Shown here in pieces: positions 1-10,788 of a stretch of 64,000 nucleotides of DNA. Source of the stretch: Sarocladium kiliense (lineage: Eukaryota; Ascomycota; Sordariomycetes; Hypocreales; Sarocladiaceae); the NCBI GenBank assembly GCA_030734395.1, contig JAUZTG010000029.1, positions 4,030,001-4,094,000 of the forward strand, in the 5' to 3' direction. The notes beneath the pieces are model-generated. The model worked only from the letters and a program-made list of their open reading frames with translations. It was not told the DNA's origin and did not search any database. Each line of letters begins with the position of its first letter. The stretch's first letter is position 1. The position numbers were made by a program, and so were the translations under genes.

Positions 1-834
1 TCCATCGGCACTGATTGCGAGGCTCAGCACATCAGCTTTGTGGCTAATCATTCTTTGGGATTGTGTGTATGTCTTGCCGTCCCAAATGCAGACTTGGCCC
101 GTAGAGTCTCCGGAAACGATATTTCCATTTGGAAGGCACTTGACAGACCAGACAATGATGTTTTTCGAGCCTCCCATTACATCGGCACCGAGCGTCATAC
201 GTCGGAGAAGTTGACCCTTGGACATGTTATAAGCTCGAATTGTGCTATCGGAGCACCCGACAACGGCGACCTTGGGGCTTTGAAACGCAATGCTGACAAT
301 CTGTGCCTTCTTGGTCGCTGATTTGACGACCACTCTCTGAAATCGCAGATCGTCATCCTCAATTGAGTACAGAACAAGCTCTCCATCCATGGTACCGGCG
401 ACGAGCTTTGTGCCCTGGGTTGGATCCGAAGTTGACGAGGGCTGTGCGGCCATGCACCAGATGTCGCCATGTTGTCCGCTGGCATGGCGCTTTGGCTTGC
501 CTTTCTCAAGATCCCATTCGGTTACGGTTGAAGTATAACCAATGCTGAAGAGTCGCGACTTGCCATGCAGTATGCGGCCATCGCCCAAGTCTTGGTCCGG
601 CTCGTTCACCCAGACAAGGCTATCAATACTGCGATCCTTCCCACCCCGGATAATGAGCTCTTGGTGCCATGATCCTTCGTGGGGGTTCCAGATCTCGATG
701 TCGCCATTTGCTCGACCGATCGCCAGTCGTGCGAGTGAAACCTTTTTGCCGTTCCTGATTCTTGAATGTGAGAAAGCAATGGCGTTAATGGCAGAGGGCT
801 GGTAAGGCACAAAACGACATCGATGGATATCCAT
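1..834 (-). CDS. UTP4: U3 snoRNP / t-UTP component Utp4 (Cirhin), 5' part only
   Basis: The first 278 codons of a WD40-repeat protein are present; the 3' end lies beyond the left edge. The start codon occupies 832-834 and the N-terminus reads MDIHRCRFVPYQPSAINA, which matches the Utp4 family start. Downstream are WD40 signatures such as WSVKCLPNG, GDSTGQVCIWD and SHKADVLSLA. No intron is needed in the visible part. Utp4 is known as a nucleolar t-UTP subcomplex subunit of the small-subunit processome, needed for rDNA transcription and pre-18S processing. It is a housekeeping gene with no visible functional link to its right-hand neighbours. The family call is confident; the length and C-terminus cannot be judged. 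Confidence 0.9.
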   Translation of the reverse strand, partial: MDIHRCRFVPYQPSAINAIAFSHSRIRNGKKVSLARLAIGRANGDIEIWNPHEGSWHQELIIRGGKDRSIDSLVWVNEPDQDLGDGRILHGKSRLFSIGYTSTVTEWDLEKGKPKRHASGQHGDIWCMAAQPSSTSDPTQGTKLVAGTMDGELVLYSIEDDDLRFQRVVVKSATKKAQIVSIAFQSPKVAVVGCSDSTIRAYNMSKGQLLRRMTLGADVMGGSKNIIVWSVKCLPNGNIVSGDSTGQVCIWDGKTYTQSQRMISHKADVLSLAISADG

Positions 835-1602
835 GGTGAAGCAGCGCAATTGCGGCACGCTGTATCGCCACGAAAATAGGTACGGAGATTCAGAACCTGT
901 CGCTAGGCATCGAGGCGCGTTGGTGCAAGCAAAGGGTTCTCGGACGTTGGCGATGGTGAAGAGCTCGTGCGCCGCGAAGAGGAAGCAATTGCAGTGCTGT
1001 GTTTCCCGATTTTTTTCTGCTTATCGTTATCGAAAGATGATGGGAGTCGCCCCACCTCAGCGCCTTTGGCTACCCTGCACCCATCATCATCATGCGTCGA
1101 CTTCATGACTAAGCGTTCTTGGGGCTTGTATCCCTTTTACACCACATTGACGGTGAATCCAACTTCTATCATTTTGTGTGCAATTCGGCATGATGGCCCT
1201 ATTGCAGCTTATCGATCTTTCCTTGCGATGGTCTCGGCCGCCTTGAAGATCAGAAAGACGCGAACAAGAGCTTCCTCCCATCTCATGTGCTTGCTCCCTG
1301 ACTTCGGGAAAGCAGACAGGACAGGCGTCGAGAGCTGTTACCTGTGATCGATCTTCTTCGACGGTTGGGAACGCTCTTTCCTATTTGAAAAGGCACCCTT
1401 AGCAACACGATGCAGACCATTCGGCAGGTGAGAGATAGGCTGGTCTTTATATCAGCTGCCACCGTCCACTCATGCTCTGTCTTCTACCCACCTTCTTCAA
1501 CCTCGACTGATGTTTCATGGGATCCTGTCCGTGGATCAATTTTGGACCAAATTTTGGAACGCTCCTAGCATCAGAACAAGGCTTTAGCATCTCCGGTTCA
1601 CC
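835..1602. other. Gene-free interval
   Basis: This separates the divergent UTP4 (-) and WSC-domain (+) genes and must hold both promoters. I see no convincing coding frame, RNA gene or repeat. Confidence 0.5.
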
Positions 1603-3775
1603 ATGCCGTACGCCAATCTTCTAACGCTTCCCTCGTCATTTCCACTACCTGAAGTGGAGCAAGCACGGCGAGCCTGGGTCTCACGCTCACTGATTTGCTT
1701 GGGGCTTTGCTTGGGGCTTTGCTTGGTTTTCATCACCACAGTTTCTATCGCACCAATTGGTCCTTTGGGCCGTCATTTCACCGATGGGCTTCATACCTAC
1801 CTTGAACGGAGACAAGCTTCTACAGCCGAGCCGAGAGAACGTCGCACGGAGCAGGTCAGTGTTCGTCTGGGAGAGGAACAACGCACAACTCTGACATGTC
1901 TGATATCTAGGCCATGTCTCATGGGTCTAATTTGAATCAACAAGTAACTACCCTTTTTATGACGGCAGGTTGGGACGATGCTCGGCAAGTCCCGGCCACT
2001 TTCGCTCCGAGCGTCACTGGCCAGCCCATAGACATTATGGATCCCAACCCTGGAACGGTTTCTGCCACTCCAGCTTTTATAGAGAATGAACCGATGTTGC
2101 CATCATTGACTGATGCCAGTTCTCATCTCAGCAAAGGGCCAGGCCGACCGGCCACAGCTCATTTCGATTATCCAAGTCTCAACCCCAGTATCGGCGCTCA
2201 AGCTGCTGATGCTCAAGCCGAGTCATCTTCATCAACAGTGCGAGGACATACCTTGACAGCGTCAGCTAGTGGGACAATCCGCCTCGACGTGCAAGAGATG
2301 ACCGCCGCAAATTCGATACATCCCGCCATTGGGGTGCTCGCTCAGCCTGAGCATAGCTCGTCTGCCGTCAAAGATGATGATGTAGAGAAGCAAATCTTCA
2401 TTTCTGGAGTTTATCCAATGAACATCCCTTTACCGCTGCTGAATGGTCCTCCAGCTGCTATCAGCCGGCCATTCCTTTGGCCATCTGTCTCTCCAATTGC
2501 CACGTCCCTACATCATGCAAAGTCAGAGGATCAAAGTTACAGTATAAATGGTGGTCAAAACCCTCCAGCTGGTATGGGCCCTCCAGCAGCCGATGTACCT
2601 AGAGGATCTCCTCTCTGGAATGGCCCATTGCCCGAGAGCCTGCAGCCACTCATCCCGTTGCCTGGTAAGTAGACACAGACCATTGGACAATAGCGATCGA
2701 CCACGCTCTCGCTAACAAGTTTGCAGATGCCATTCAAGGAACACAAACTGTGGACTTGAACCCGTCTCCTGTTCAGCCTCAACGAGGTGATGTATCGTGC
2801 CCTCCATGCCCGACATGTCAATCCTGCCCTGCCACAGGTGAAATAGCGCATGGAGATGACGGAAGCGTCAATGGTCCATGTTCCGGCCAGGGCTTCAGAT
2901 GCGATGAATGCCTCAACGGCTGGTTCTGCCCTCCGCAAGAGACTCCAGCTCAGGTACTTACTTGCGGACTTGGCTGGCCCTGCTTCCATTGTAACTCTGG
3001 ATCCTTTTGCATTCCCGGTACTGCACCTGCCCCAGAACCTAATCAAGGTGACCAGCTGCCCGTTCCTGTGCCCACAAATGGACCACCGCCGGGCCAACAG
3101 CCAGTACCGCCAGTCTTACCTTCGGCTGCACCTACTGCAGATGTATCTCTTGGCCCTCCCCAAGATCAACAATCGCCGCCAACAGACATCGTCGTCCCTT
3201 CTGGATTCCCTCATGATCAGACTCCGGCTGGGTGTGGCGCAAGGCCAGGCCAGCAGGAACCTTCATTTCCGGACTCGGAGCCGCCTGCCGAGGAGTCAGA
3301 GGTCATTCTGTTCCCCCCAAAACCACAACCATCTGCCACTGATAATGGAAAGAACGTCCCCTCATTGCCGATACCACCAGCCGAGAGCCCCCAGTCCAAT
3401 ATCCCATCTGTGGGAACATCTGCCACTGAAGGAGGGCTCCAATGGCATTATGTTGGATGTTTTCAGGATGATGTACGCAGAGCTCTTGTTGGGGCCCAAC
3501 CTCTGGACTACCTACGCGGCGACATGTCTCCACCCATCTGTGTAGCACACTGTGAGGCACGTGGCCTACACATGGCGGGTGTTGAGAACGGACAAGAATG
3601 CTGGTGTGGATCGGCTATTCGCGGCGATGCAGTGAGACTTCCAGAATCGTGCTGCGAGATGCCATGCCAAGGTAATGTTGGGGCTGTTTGTGGTGGCGAC
3701 TGGGCTGTGGGTGTGTTTCTCAAGACCAGTGGTGACGCAGGAGCGGCTTCGCAAGCCTATGATGGCTCGTCATGA
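1603..3775 (+). CDS. WSC-domain single-pass membrane protein, Cys-rich and Pro-rich
   Basis: Three exons (1603-1854, 1911-2664, 2727-3775) give a 684-residue protein. Residues about 29-49 form one hydrophobic segment, which suggests a type II anchor with the long C-terminal part outside. Residues about 85-335 are Ser/Pro/Ala-rich and low in complexity. Residues about 360-430 are Cys-rich and hold two units of the pattern C-x2-C-x2-G-x2-C (CDECLNGWFC and CFHCNSGSFC). A Pro-rich spacer follows, then a WSC domain at about 575-670, starting at WHYVGCF and containing QECWCGSAI and CQGNVGAVCGG. WSC domains are carbohydrate-binding modules of cell-wall sensors and some secreted oxidases. Here the WSC lies C-terminal and no Slg1-type downstream membrane segment is seen, so it is not a classical Wsc stress sensor. 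A cell-surface polysaccharide-binding role is inferred. Confidence 0.8.
1695..1725 (+). repeat. 12-bp tandem repeat inside the membrane segment
   Basis: The unit ttgcttggggct occurs twice perfectly and then as a partial third copy. It is in frame and encodes alternating Cys-Leu-Gly-Leu in the transmembrane helix of the WSC protein. Confidence 0.85.
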
Positions 3776-4416
3776 TCAATGAAGATGAGATATTGACTAT
3801 TGTGCACTATGATGGAAAACGGTCATTAGCAGCCGAAAACTGGATCAAGACTTAATGTAAAGACTAATGACACCGAGAATATATCCATTGCTTGATGAAC
3901 GGCTACGGCTTAACGAATTGGTCCAACTGTGAGGAGGGCTGCGACAACAACAGGATTCTCCTGCATTAAAGCTGATCGCACTTTGGATCTCTCCATATGT
4001 CATCTGCCGCGCTTATCAATGGGTACGACGGCAACAGCCGTTGCATTGTCTCAGACCAGTCCTACGCTGGTAGCGAGTCCCTCGTTTAGTCGTGGAGTCT
4101 CCATCGAGGGACAACGGAGGAACGACGAACATAATGTAAGCAGGAGAAGCCGAAGCTAACAATCCGATAATGCTATCTGAACAACGTCCCCCTTCTTCAT
4201 CATGAAAGTAGTGCAATCCCTGACATGAGGTTGCGTCAGGAAGCTGCCATCCGTCATTGCTGCCAGCTGTTCTTGACGGTTGGCCATAGCCCCAGCCACC
4301 TCCCGCCGGTCACAGCGCTACTCAACCCTTGGTATGTTGCCATCAGAACATTATCATTCTCTCAACAATCTCTTCGAAGCTAATTGCAGCGTCACCAGCA
4401 CCATCCGTCCATCCCA
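3776..4416. other. Gene-free interval
   Basis: This holds the 3' flank of the WSC gene and the promoter of the GPR1/FUN34-type gene. Only short frames without protein-like character are present. Confidence 0.5.
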
Positions 4417-5424
4417 ATGGAGAAGACAACGCCCCTCCGCAGCAGCAGCATGCAAGACAGCCGCACCTATGACAACTGTCGACACCCGGAGCAGCATGGC
4501 TACAGCAATGGATTCACCATGGGATACACACAGGGCATCGTGAGCGCGCAGGGTGCAATCTCGCCGCCGATGCAGCTCAAGTCGCCGTTCTGTGAGCCGC
4601 GCAAGTTTGCGAACCCGGCGCCGTTGGGGCTTTGTGCTTTTGCACTCACTACTTTCGTTTTGTCCTGTATCAATATGCATGTCCGCGGCCAGTCGCAGCC
4701 GAATATTGTTGTGCCACTGGCATTTGCATATGGGGGGTTGGTGCAGCTTTTGTCCGGCATGTGGTAAGTTGTGGCAGAGCTCTTGCCTCACGATCCCTTA
4801 CCACTCGCGATCATCACTACAAATGTGTGTAAAGTGGCCCACCGACCGTTTGACTGATCATCACTGGTAGGGAAATGGCAGTTGGCAACACCTTCGGAGC
4901 CACAGCTCTCTCATCCTACGGCGGCTTCTGGATCTCCTACGGGATCTTGCTGACACCTTCTTGGGGCATCACCGCACCAGATGGACCGTACGCTGGTGAA
5001 GTTCACTCCGTAATTGGCTTCTTCCTGACCGGATGGTTCGGTTTCACCACGATCCTGCTACTCTGTACTCTTCGATCGACGGCAGCCTTTGTCTTCCTCT
5101 TCTTCACCCTTGACCTTGCTTTCCTGTTTCTCATGTGCGAGAACTATGCGCTTGACCTCGGATGTGTGGATCTTGCTGGCGGTCTGCAGAGAGTGGGTGG
5201 CTTTTTTGGCTTTCTGGCTGCTTTTGCGGCTTGGTACAACGCCCTGGCTAGGATCCAGGACAGTAGGTGAGCTATCTCCATCCTGTATCCGTGAGTGATG
5301 AGTCGGTGGCTGACTGTGCGTCACTGACAGCAACTCCTTCTTCGCGGTCCCGGTTTTCCATCTGCCTTGGTCCGACAGGGGCCGCGAGCTGCGAATCAGT
5401 CGAGCATCGCGCCAACTCGACTGA
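4417..5424 (+). CDS. GPR1/FUN34/YaaH family transporter (acetate/ammonia type)
   Basis: Three exons (4417-4763, 4871-5266, 5331-5424) give 278 residues. The family signature NPAPLGLCAFALTTF begins transmembrane helix 1, after a hydrophilic N-terminus of about 65 residues. About six hydrophobic segments follow, including FGATALSSYGGFWIS and FLFLMCENYALDLG, and then a short polar tail. Family members such as yeast Ady2/Ato1 and Aspergillus AcpA move acetate or are linked to ammonium export at the plasma membrane. The ATG at 4417 is the first in frame; upstream frame positions lack one. The long first intron (4764-4870) is larger than the others. Family assignment is firm, substrate is not. Confidence 0.88.
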
Positions 5425-5884
5425 AGACGAACGACTGATGAGCTAGGGACAATACATCAACGAACAACCGGATGCAGACATTGACGATGCGCGTGAAAGA
5501 TTACGAGGGCTCAACACACGATGTCAGGAACGAATGCAGCCTTCTCGGAAAGTATTGGATTACCACGATTCGGCTGGCTGGTAGGATTCGGATTGCATAA
5601 GAGTGTACTGTTTTACTTCGCTATCGTCACATGTGTATCTATCGTGCGCACCAAGAATGGCAGTCTAGGTCGTTTACAAAGTAACACACATCAAATTTTG
5701 TAACATGGTCCTCACACTTCATCAAATGAAAAGTTGTCGCAGTGGCAGCAGATGAAGGTGATGCTCAATGTGCAACAAATGGATCGGAAACACATCATGG
5801 GTGGCAGAGCTGATGCACCGTGTAGAATTGTGCCCAGATCCATTGAATAAAGCTGGATTTAACATGCGCATTGGATTCGTCAAC
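5425..5884. other. Convergent intergenic interval
   Basis: This lies between the 3' ends of the transporter (+) and the con-10-like gene (-). It is expected to hold both 3' UTRs; no further gene is seen. Confidence 0.5.
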
Positions 5885-6223
5885 CTAAGACGACTGACCA
5901 CCCTTCCTGCCAGCCTCCTTCGCCTTCTCACTGCCAGGTTCGAATGAGCCACTAGAAGCCTGCCCGCCCTGGGAAGCAATTTCTCGCTTTGAAATGATCA
6001 GACACGTCTCTTTGGAGCATAATTCCATCCACGGAACTTTACCTGTTTGTCGGAGTCCATGCTGGCGAAACCACCAGAGTGGCTGGACTTGCCACCTTTC
6101 GAGGCGGCGGCCTGTACGTCCTCCTTGGGACTGTGACATCATTAGCCGTCTAATGAGATTCCAGAAGAATTAAATGAGTAGAACTTACCGGTTAGCGAAA
6201 TTTCCGGGGTTGTTGTCTGCCAT
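5885..6223 (-). CDS. con-10: con-10-like conidiation/stress protein (KGG repeats)
   Basis: Three exons (6189-6223, 6043-6130, 5885-5986) encode 74 residues starting MADNNPGNFANRPKEDVQ. Three KGG-type repeats are visible: ASKGGKSSHSGGFASM, IASQGGQASSGSFEPG and AGRKGGQSS. This layout is that of Neurospora con-10 and of the stress-induced bacterial acidophilic (KGG) repeat family. Such proteins are very hydrophilic, intrinsically disordered and strongly induced in conidiation, light or desiccation stress; their molecular role is unknown. The introns are 58 and 56 bp. A TATA-like box lies about 100 bp upstream of the start. The identification as a con-10 homologue is strong. Confidence 0.92.
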
Positions 6224-7837
6224 TTTGTCGTAAATTATCGCAAGTGATTTGTCTGGAGATGCTGTGCTGAGTAGCTTGGTTGTAACGTGCAGAATGATCG
6301 AAGGTGGTCAACCCGCCCTTCTTATAGCCGACTCCAGGCTACGATCTGGCTAGACATCGATTGGTGATGTAAGTGATGATAGCTTCTACGTCACGTTGTG
6401 TGTTGGATGACGCCTGGATCCAGGGTCTGTCTCAAAGCCTACGGATTCATTCTGTGGTGAGCCAGCCTTGGGGTCGATCTTTGCGTACCCTAGCTTCACC
6501 GGAGCAAGTCGACCGACGGTTGCTTGGGGCTAACTTCTGTTCGATGCAATCGATTCTGCATTTGCAACGATGTAAAGCACTTTTTGAGATGGCATTGGTA
6601 GGCAGCGGGCATGATGCCCCGTTGTAGCTGCCATCCTGCAGGCTGTCGATGCCGCCGGGGTAGTCTATGACAGCACTATCGAGTTCTCCTGCATGTTCAT
6701 GGAAGTGACTGTGAACTCGAAGGTCATCGGAACATTGGCGCAAGTTATATTCAGTATAAATTGTTTGGACTTCTAGTATGATTCTACCAAGTCGCGTCCG
6801 TTGACCATGCAGGCAATTGCATGAAGGGAATCGAAGTTGAGGTATGATCGGCAAGGCATACTTTGAGTCTGGAGATAGTGGTCAAGATCTCTCGTAGCTC
6901 GTAGTGTTGCGTTCAGTGCATCATGAGTCGAGCGAATCTTCAGTGCGGTAGATGTTCAACACAAGGTACGGTATGCCTTGCCTTGCGACAACCCTGTCGC
7001 TGTTTAATGCGTAGCACACTGCCCGTTGTGCTCTCGCGGCCTCAGCTGTTGGTGGTGAGAACATTGAGTTCAGGTAGGCGGTGGAGAATATCGAACTCAC
7101 TTCGGCGCTAGCGGATGATGTTCTGCGATATGAGATGACAAGCTGGATGATGCACATTCAGAAAGGTATATAGGCATGAACAAGGACGTCCAATAATTGG
7201 ATCTGATGGTCTCCCAGACAGCCAAAAGCAGCGTATCGGCCTCAAGACCAGGACCGAGGCCGAGCTGCAGGGTTAAGGTACCTTAGGCAGAGCTCGGCCT
7301 TGTAAAGTAGCATGCAAGCGGCTAAAGAACCTCCACATCATCTCTCCATCATCATCCAGGCACACACCCGCCTTTACCTTATTCCCGCCATCCATTCCCG
7401 CCTCCCGCACCACTAGCAGGGCAATGGCCAGGCCTAAATTCCCCCAGAAGAATGGAACCAGCCAAGCAAACCAGGAGGCTTTCTTCTCTTCCTCTTCCGC
7501 TTTTCGCCCTTGGCACGCCTTGTTGTCGACTCGGTCCGCGGATGGAAGAGGGGCACGCTTGTTTTTTTCATTACCTACTCCGTACTTGAACCCCGTTTAT
7601 CCCCTCTGTCCGGGGAACTCGCAAGGCAAAACTGGGGTTTCGAGGTTTGAAGAATGGGGTCCGACCGACAGACCGAGTTTCTCTAGAGGGTCCTTCCTCC
7701 TCTTTTCTTCCCTTCCCTTCCTTCTATCAGTCTGCTGGAAGTGTGAGGTGGCGGTTCATGCCGGGCACATACGACCCATAGCTTCTGTCAAGTGAGATCA
7801 GTTTCCTGACAGACAGGAAGGAACTCTTCACTCCGGC
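6224..7837. other. Gene-free interval between divergent genes
   Basis: About 1.6 kb between the con-10-like gene (-) and the MFS gene (+). The sequence from about 7380 to 7730 is C/T-rich and looks like the 5' UTR or promoter of the MFS gene. Short minus-strand frames near 6450-7160 show no recognisable domain. Confidence 0.45.
6321..6326 (-). promoter_or_regulatory. TATA box candidate of the con-10-like gene
   Basis: TATAAG on the minus strand, about 100 bp upstream of the con-10-like start codon. The context (GGCTATAAGAAGG) is typical of strongly inducible fungal promoters. Confidence 0.5.
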
Positions 7838-9349
7838 ATGAGCGAGACAAAGCAGGAGCCGATGCCGGCTACTGGCGAGGACCTCATCGTCGGATGCGAC
7901 ACTGCTCAACAACCAGATAAAGCTGTCGTTTCCGATTCATCAGTTCCCTCTAACGACGCCGAGGCAAACTCACCACTTCGAGACCCAGACACTCCTCCAC
8001 CACCTCCCAACGGCGGCTACGGCTGGGTCTGCACTGCCTGTGTCTCCATCATCAACGGCCACACCTGGGGTCTAAACTCCAGCTACGGCGTCTTCCTCGC
8101 CCACTACCTCGCCGAAGATGTCTTCCCCGGCGCAACGGCCCTGGAGTATGCCTTTGTCGGATCTCTCAGCGTCAGTTGCGCTTTTGCCGTCTCACCGCTC
8201 GCGACCATCGCCACAAGGGAGCTTGGCACGAAACCGACCATGCTGTTCGGTGTTGTGGCTGAGGCGGCGAGCTTGATCCTTGCTGGGTGGGCGACGCAGA
8301 TCTGGCATTTGTTCTTGACGCAGGGGATCCTGTTTGGGATTGGCATGGGGTTCATCTTTGTCCCGTCGGTGGGGATCGTGCCGCAGTGGTTCACCACGAA
8401 GCGCTCGCTGGCTAATGGCTTCAGCGCGTGTGGCTCGGGACTTGGCGGTGTATTGTATTCTTTCGCTGCCGGGGCGATCATCCAGAATATGGGGTTGAAC
8501 TGGGCGTTTTGGATCTTAGGGATTCTGGCGTTCGTGGTCAACACGGCTTGTACACTGCTGATCAAGGACCGGAATAAGATCATCGGATCGAGGCAGCTGG
8601 CGTTTGATTTCGAGCTGTTTACGAGGATTGAGTATCTTCTCTTGCTGGCGTTTGGATGGTTCAGCATGTTGGGGTATATTGTTCTTATCTTCTCACTCGC
8701 CAACTATGCTCGGGTCATCGGCCTCGGGCCGTCGGAAGCCGCCCTCATCAGCGCAATCTTCAATCTCGGGCAAGGTGTCGGTCGTCCGTTTGTGGGATAC
8801 TTCAGTGACAGAACTGGAAGAATCAACATGGCTGCTGGTCTGACTTTTGTCACCGGTGTGCTGGCCCTGGCCATTTGGATCAACGCACATACATATGGTG
8901 TGCTCATCTTCTTCGCCTTCATTGGTGGAACTGTCGCTGGAACGTTCTGGGCCGTTGTCGGGCCTGTGACGGCTGAGGTCGTAGGCTTGCAGGCCGTTCC
9001 GTCGGCACTGAACCTCACATGGCTCGTCATTCTGCTGCCCTGCACATTCAGTCAGCCGATTGCGATGCAACTCGTCGAAGCCACAGGAAGCTACCTTCCC
9101 ACTCAGATCTGGACGGGACTCATGTACATCATTGCAGCACTTTGCCTCTGCATAGTTCGTGGGTGGAAGATCATTGATAACGCGAAACTGAAGGCACAGG
9201 AGCTAGAGCAGGCTGAGGAAGTCACTGCCCCGTCACATACGAACGGGAATACAACGGATAGCGGCGCAACGGCGACTGAGGCGGATCAAGTCCCGCATCA
9301 TACAAAAATGCGGATGCTGGTTGAGTGTTGGAAGTGGAAGAAAGTTTGA
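7838..9349 (+). CDS. MFS transporter, monocarboxylate (MCT/MCH) type
   Basis: A single exon encodes 503 residues. After a polar N-terminus with a Pro run (residues about 50-55), the protein has NGGYGWVCTACVSIING, the usual start of fungal MCT-like carriers, and then about 12 hydrophobic segments. A central loop near residues 240-260 and a hydrophilic C-terminus are also present. The family includes yeast Mch proteins and many fungal carriers of unknown substrate; the plasma membrane is the expected site. The closest relative in the window is the transporter at 27506-29097, although gene structures differ (no introns here, three there). No neighbouring enzyme suggests a substrate. Confidence 0.88.
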   Translation: MSETKQEPMPATGEDLIVGCDTAQQPDKAVVSDSSVPSNDAEANSPLRDPDTPPPPPNGGYGWVCTACVSIINGHTWGLNSSYGVFLAHYLAEDVFPGATALEYAFVGSLSVSCAFAVSPLATIATRELGTKPTMLFGVVAEAASLILAGWATQIWHLFLTQGILFGIGMGFIFVPSVGIVPQWFTTKRSLANGFSACGSGLGGVLYSFAAGAIIQNMGLNWAFWILGILAFVVNTACTLLIKDRNKIIGSRQLAFDFELFTRIEYLLLLAFGWFSMLGYIVLIFSLANYARVIGLGPSEAALISAIFNLGQGVGRPFVGYFSDRTGRINMAAGLTFVTGVLALAIWINAHTYGVLIFFAFIGGTVAGTFWAVVGPVTAEVVGLQAVPSALNLTWLVILLPCTFSQPIAMQLVEATGSYLPTQIWTGLMYIIAALCLCIVRGWKIIDNAKLKAQELEQAEEVTAPSHTNGNTTDSGATATEADQVPHHTKMRMLVECWKWKKV

Positions 9350-9578
9350 TGTCCATTCACGGTCAATACACCCCGATGGTCAATGTGAATTAAGAGTCGT
9401 TCTTCAGCTTGTCTACGGGGCCAGCAATGTTGTACTATTGATGCATGCATCTGCGCCTCTCCACGCGATCTTGTTCCGTCTGCCATCCTTCTTCATTATC
9501 GCTTCTCAATTTGTTCCTCTTGATGTACCGGCTCGAATGGCCATGTCGAAAGGTCGATTCGATTGTCATGCTTTGCAC

Positions 9579-10436
9579 TCATTTGTTGTCTCGGCCGTAG
9601 CGTTCGGCCTCATTCTCCAGCTTCTCCAGCGCATGCTGCAGTTGGAGCATTTGACCACCTGACTTTCGATACCTCATCATGACTCTCTGTAATTGCGTGA
9701 ACAAGAGTTCTGCCTTGCGATCAAATGTTTTTGCTTCGTCAGCCACAGGGTCGGGATGAGGACCCACGTTCTGAAGAAACTCGATGTCATTGTCAGAGAA
9801 GCCAAAGCCAGACACGTGAGCGCTCTCAAGAAGTGACTGTGTGGCCTCAACGGGATGTGTGAGACCCGATATCTGGAGTGGATCACGTCCCAAGAGACGA
9901 AGAAGGGCGTAAGGGAACTTCCGATCGATCTCGTATTTGTGATTGATGTACCATATTGTGGGATCATCCTTGAAGGCATCGACGCAAAGGATCTCCGCGA
10001 GATTCACATCTGAATTCAGACTGTCTTGAGCGTCGCGAAGCGCTGCAATGATCTGCTGGGCTGGGATGTATTCTGAGCCGCCTGAACCCCATTGTTGAGA
10101 CTCTGTGAGCCAGGTAACACAACTTGATCCACTGCAATGCCAGTTCTCTGGAAGCCCTTCGAACAGTGTCACGAATGACCTCACGCGGTCTTGATGAATA
10201 AGGTAACCCGAGCTTCCCTTGTTTTGAAACCAGGATCCAGCGCCTTGTCTAATACGTGCCAACAGACGTTCATCAAACCCCGGCTCAGGTCGGATATTTC
10301 GCTCGTTCCCATTGCCGCCACTCGCTTGGGCCTGGAGACTTTCTCGGTCTGTAGCGGGATATTCTGTGGGAATCTGGATGTTTCGTCTAGAGGGAACAGC
10401 GTTTTCAGCCTTGCGTCTCTTGTTGTTTGGCGCCAT
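9579..10436 (-). CDS. Unknown protein, member A of a local three-gene family
   Basis: An intron-less 285-residue frame. I do not recognise the family. The N-terminus is basic (NKRRKAENAV, a possible nuclear signal) and predicted disordered to about residue 50. A shared module covers about residues 85-215: a Trp-His pair (99-100), an AALRDAQ helix, a Trp/Tyr-rich stretch (TIWYINHKYE) and PYALLRLLGRDP. The last 60 residues are charged and helix-like. The same order of elements appears in the two genes upstream (10789-11439 and 12289-12825), all on this strand. No signal peptide, membrane segment or enzyme motif is evident. A real gene is likely because of the paralogues and the codon-like composition; the function is unknown. 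Confidence 0.6.
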   Translation of the reverse strand: MAPNNKRRKAENAVPSRRNIQIPTEYPATDRESLQAQASGGNGNERNIRPEPGFDERLLARIRQGAGSWFQNKGSSGYLIHQDRVRSFVTLFEGLPENWHCSGSSCVTWLTESQQWGSGGSEYIPAQQIIAALRDAQDSLNSDVNLAEILCVDAFKDDPTIWYINHKYEIDRKFPYALLRLLGRDPLQISGLTHPVEATQSLLESAHVSGFGFSDNDIEFLQNVGPHPDPVADEAKTFDRKAELLFTQLQRVMMRYRKSGGQMLQLQHALEKLENEAERYGRDNK

Positions 10437-10788
10437 GATGTGAGGAAGACACTATAGTAGCCGTGATGTTAGTGATGATGGGGTTTGAAGAAAAGAGAGC
10501 AGGTCGTGTCTCTCGACGTGAACAGCAGGGAAGCATATGAACCTGCCTGCAAGCATGAAAGGAGCGATTACTAGTATGAGTGAAAGGAAGCGAGCAGTCC
10601 GATTGACATTTGGTATGGTGGGAAAGAACATACCAACTTGGCAGAATCGAGGTTGTGAGAGAAAGAAAGGACGCGAGCTCGCTCTTGCGCCCCATGACCA
10701 CTTCCTTCCTAGTTCAATCCCAGATCTTGAAGCATGGTCCCTAGAAAATAGTCCACGCGCTCTTCATCTTGATACCTTAGTGCCGATC
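10437..10788. other. Spacer between family members A and B
   Basis: About 350 bp that should contain the promoter of member A and the 3' end of member B. Nothing else is seen. Confidence 0.4.

Noticed and set aside
6447..7157. Two minus-strand frames (135 and 78 codons) that could be exons of one gene, with a TATA-like sequence near 7166
   Set aside because: No domain, no consistent splice joining them, and composition close to random.
9298..9662. Small frames overlapping the 3' end of the MCT-type gene
   Set aside because: They overlap well-supported genes on either side and show no family resemblance.
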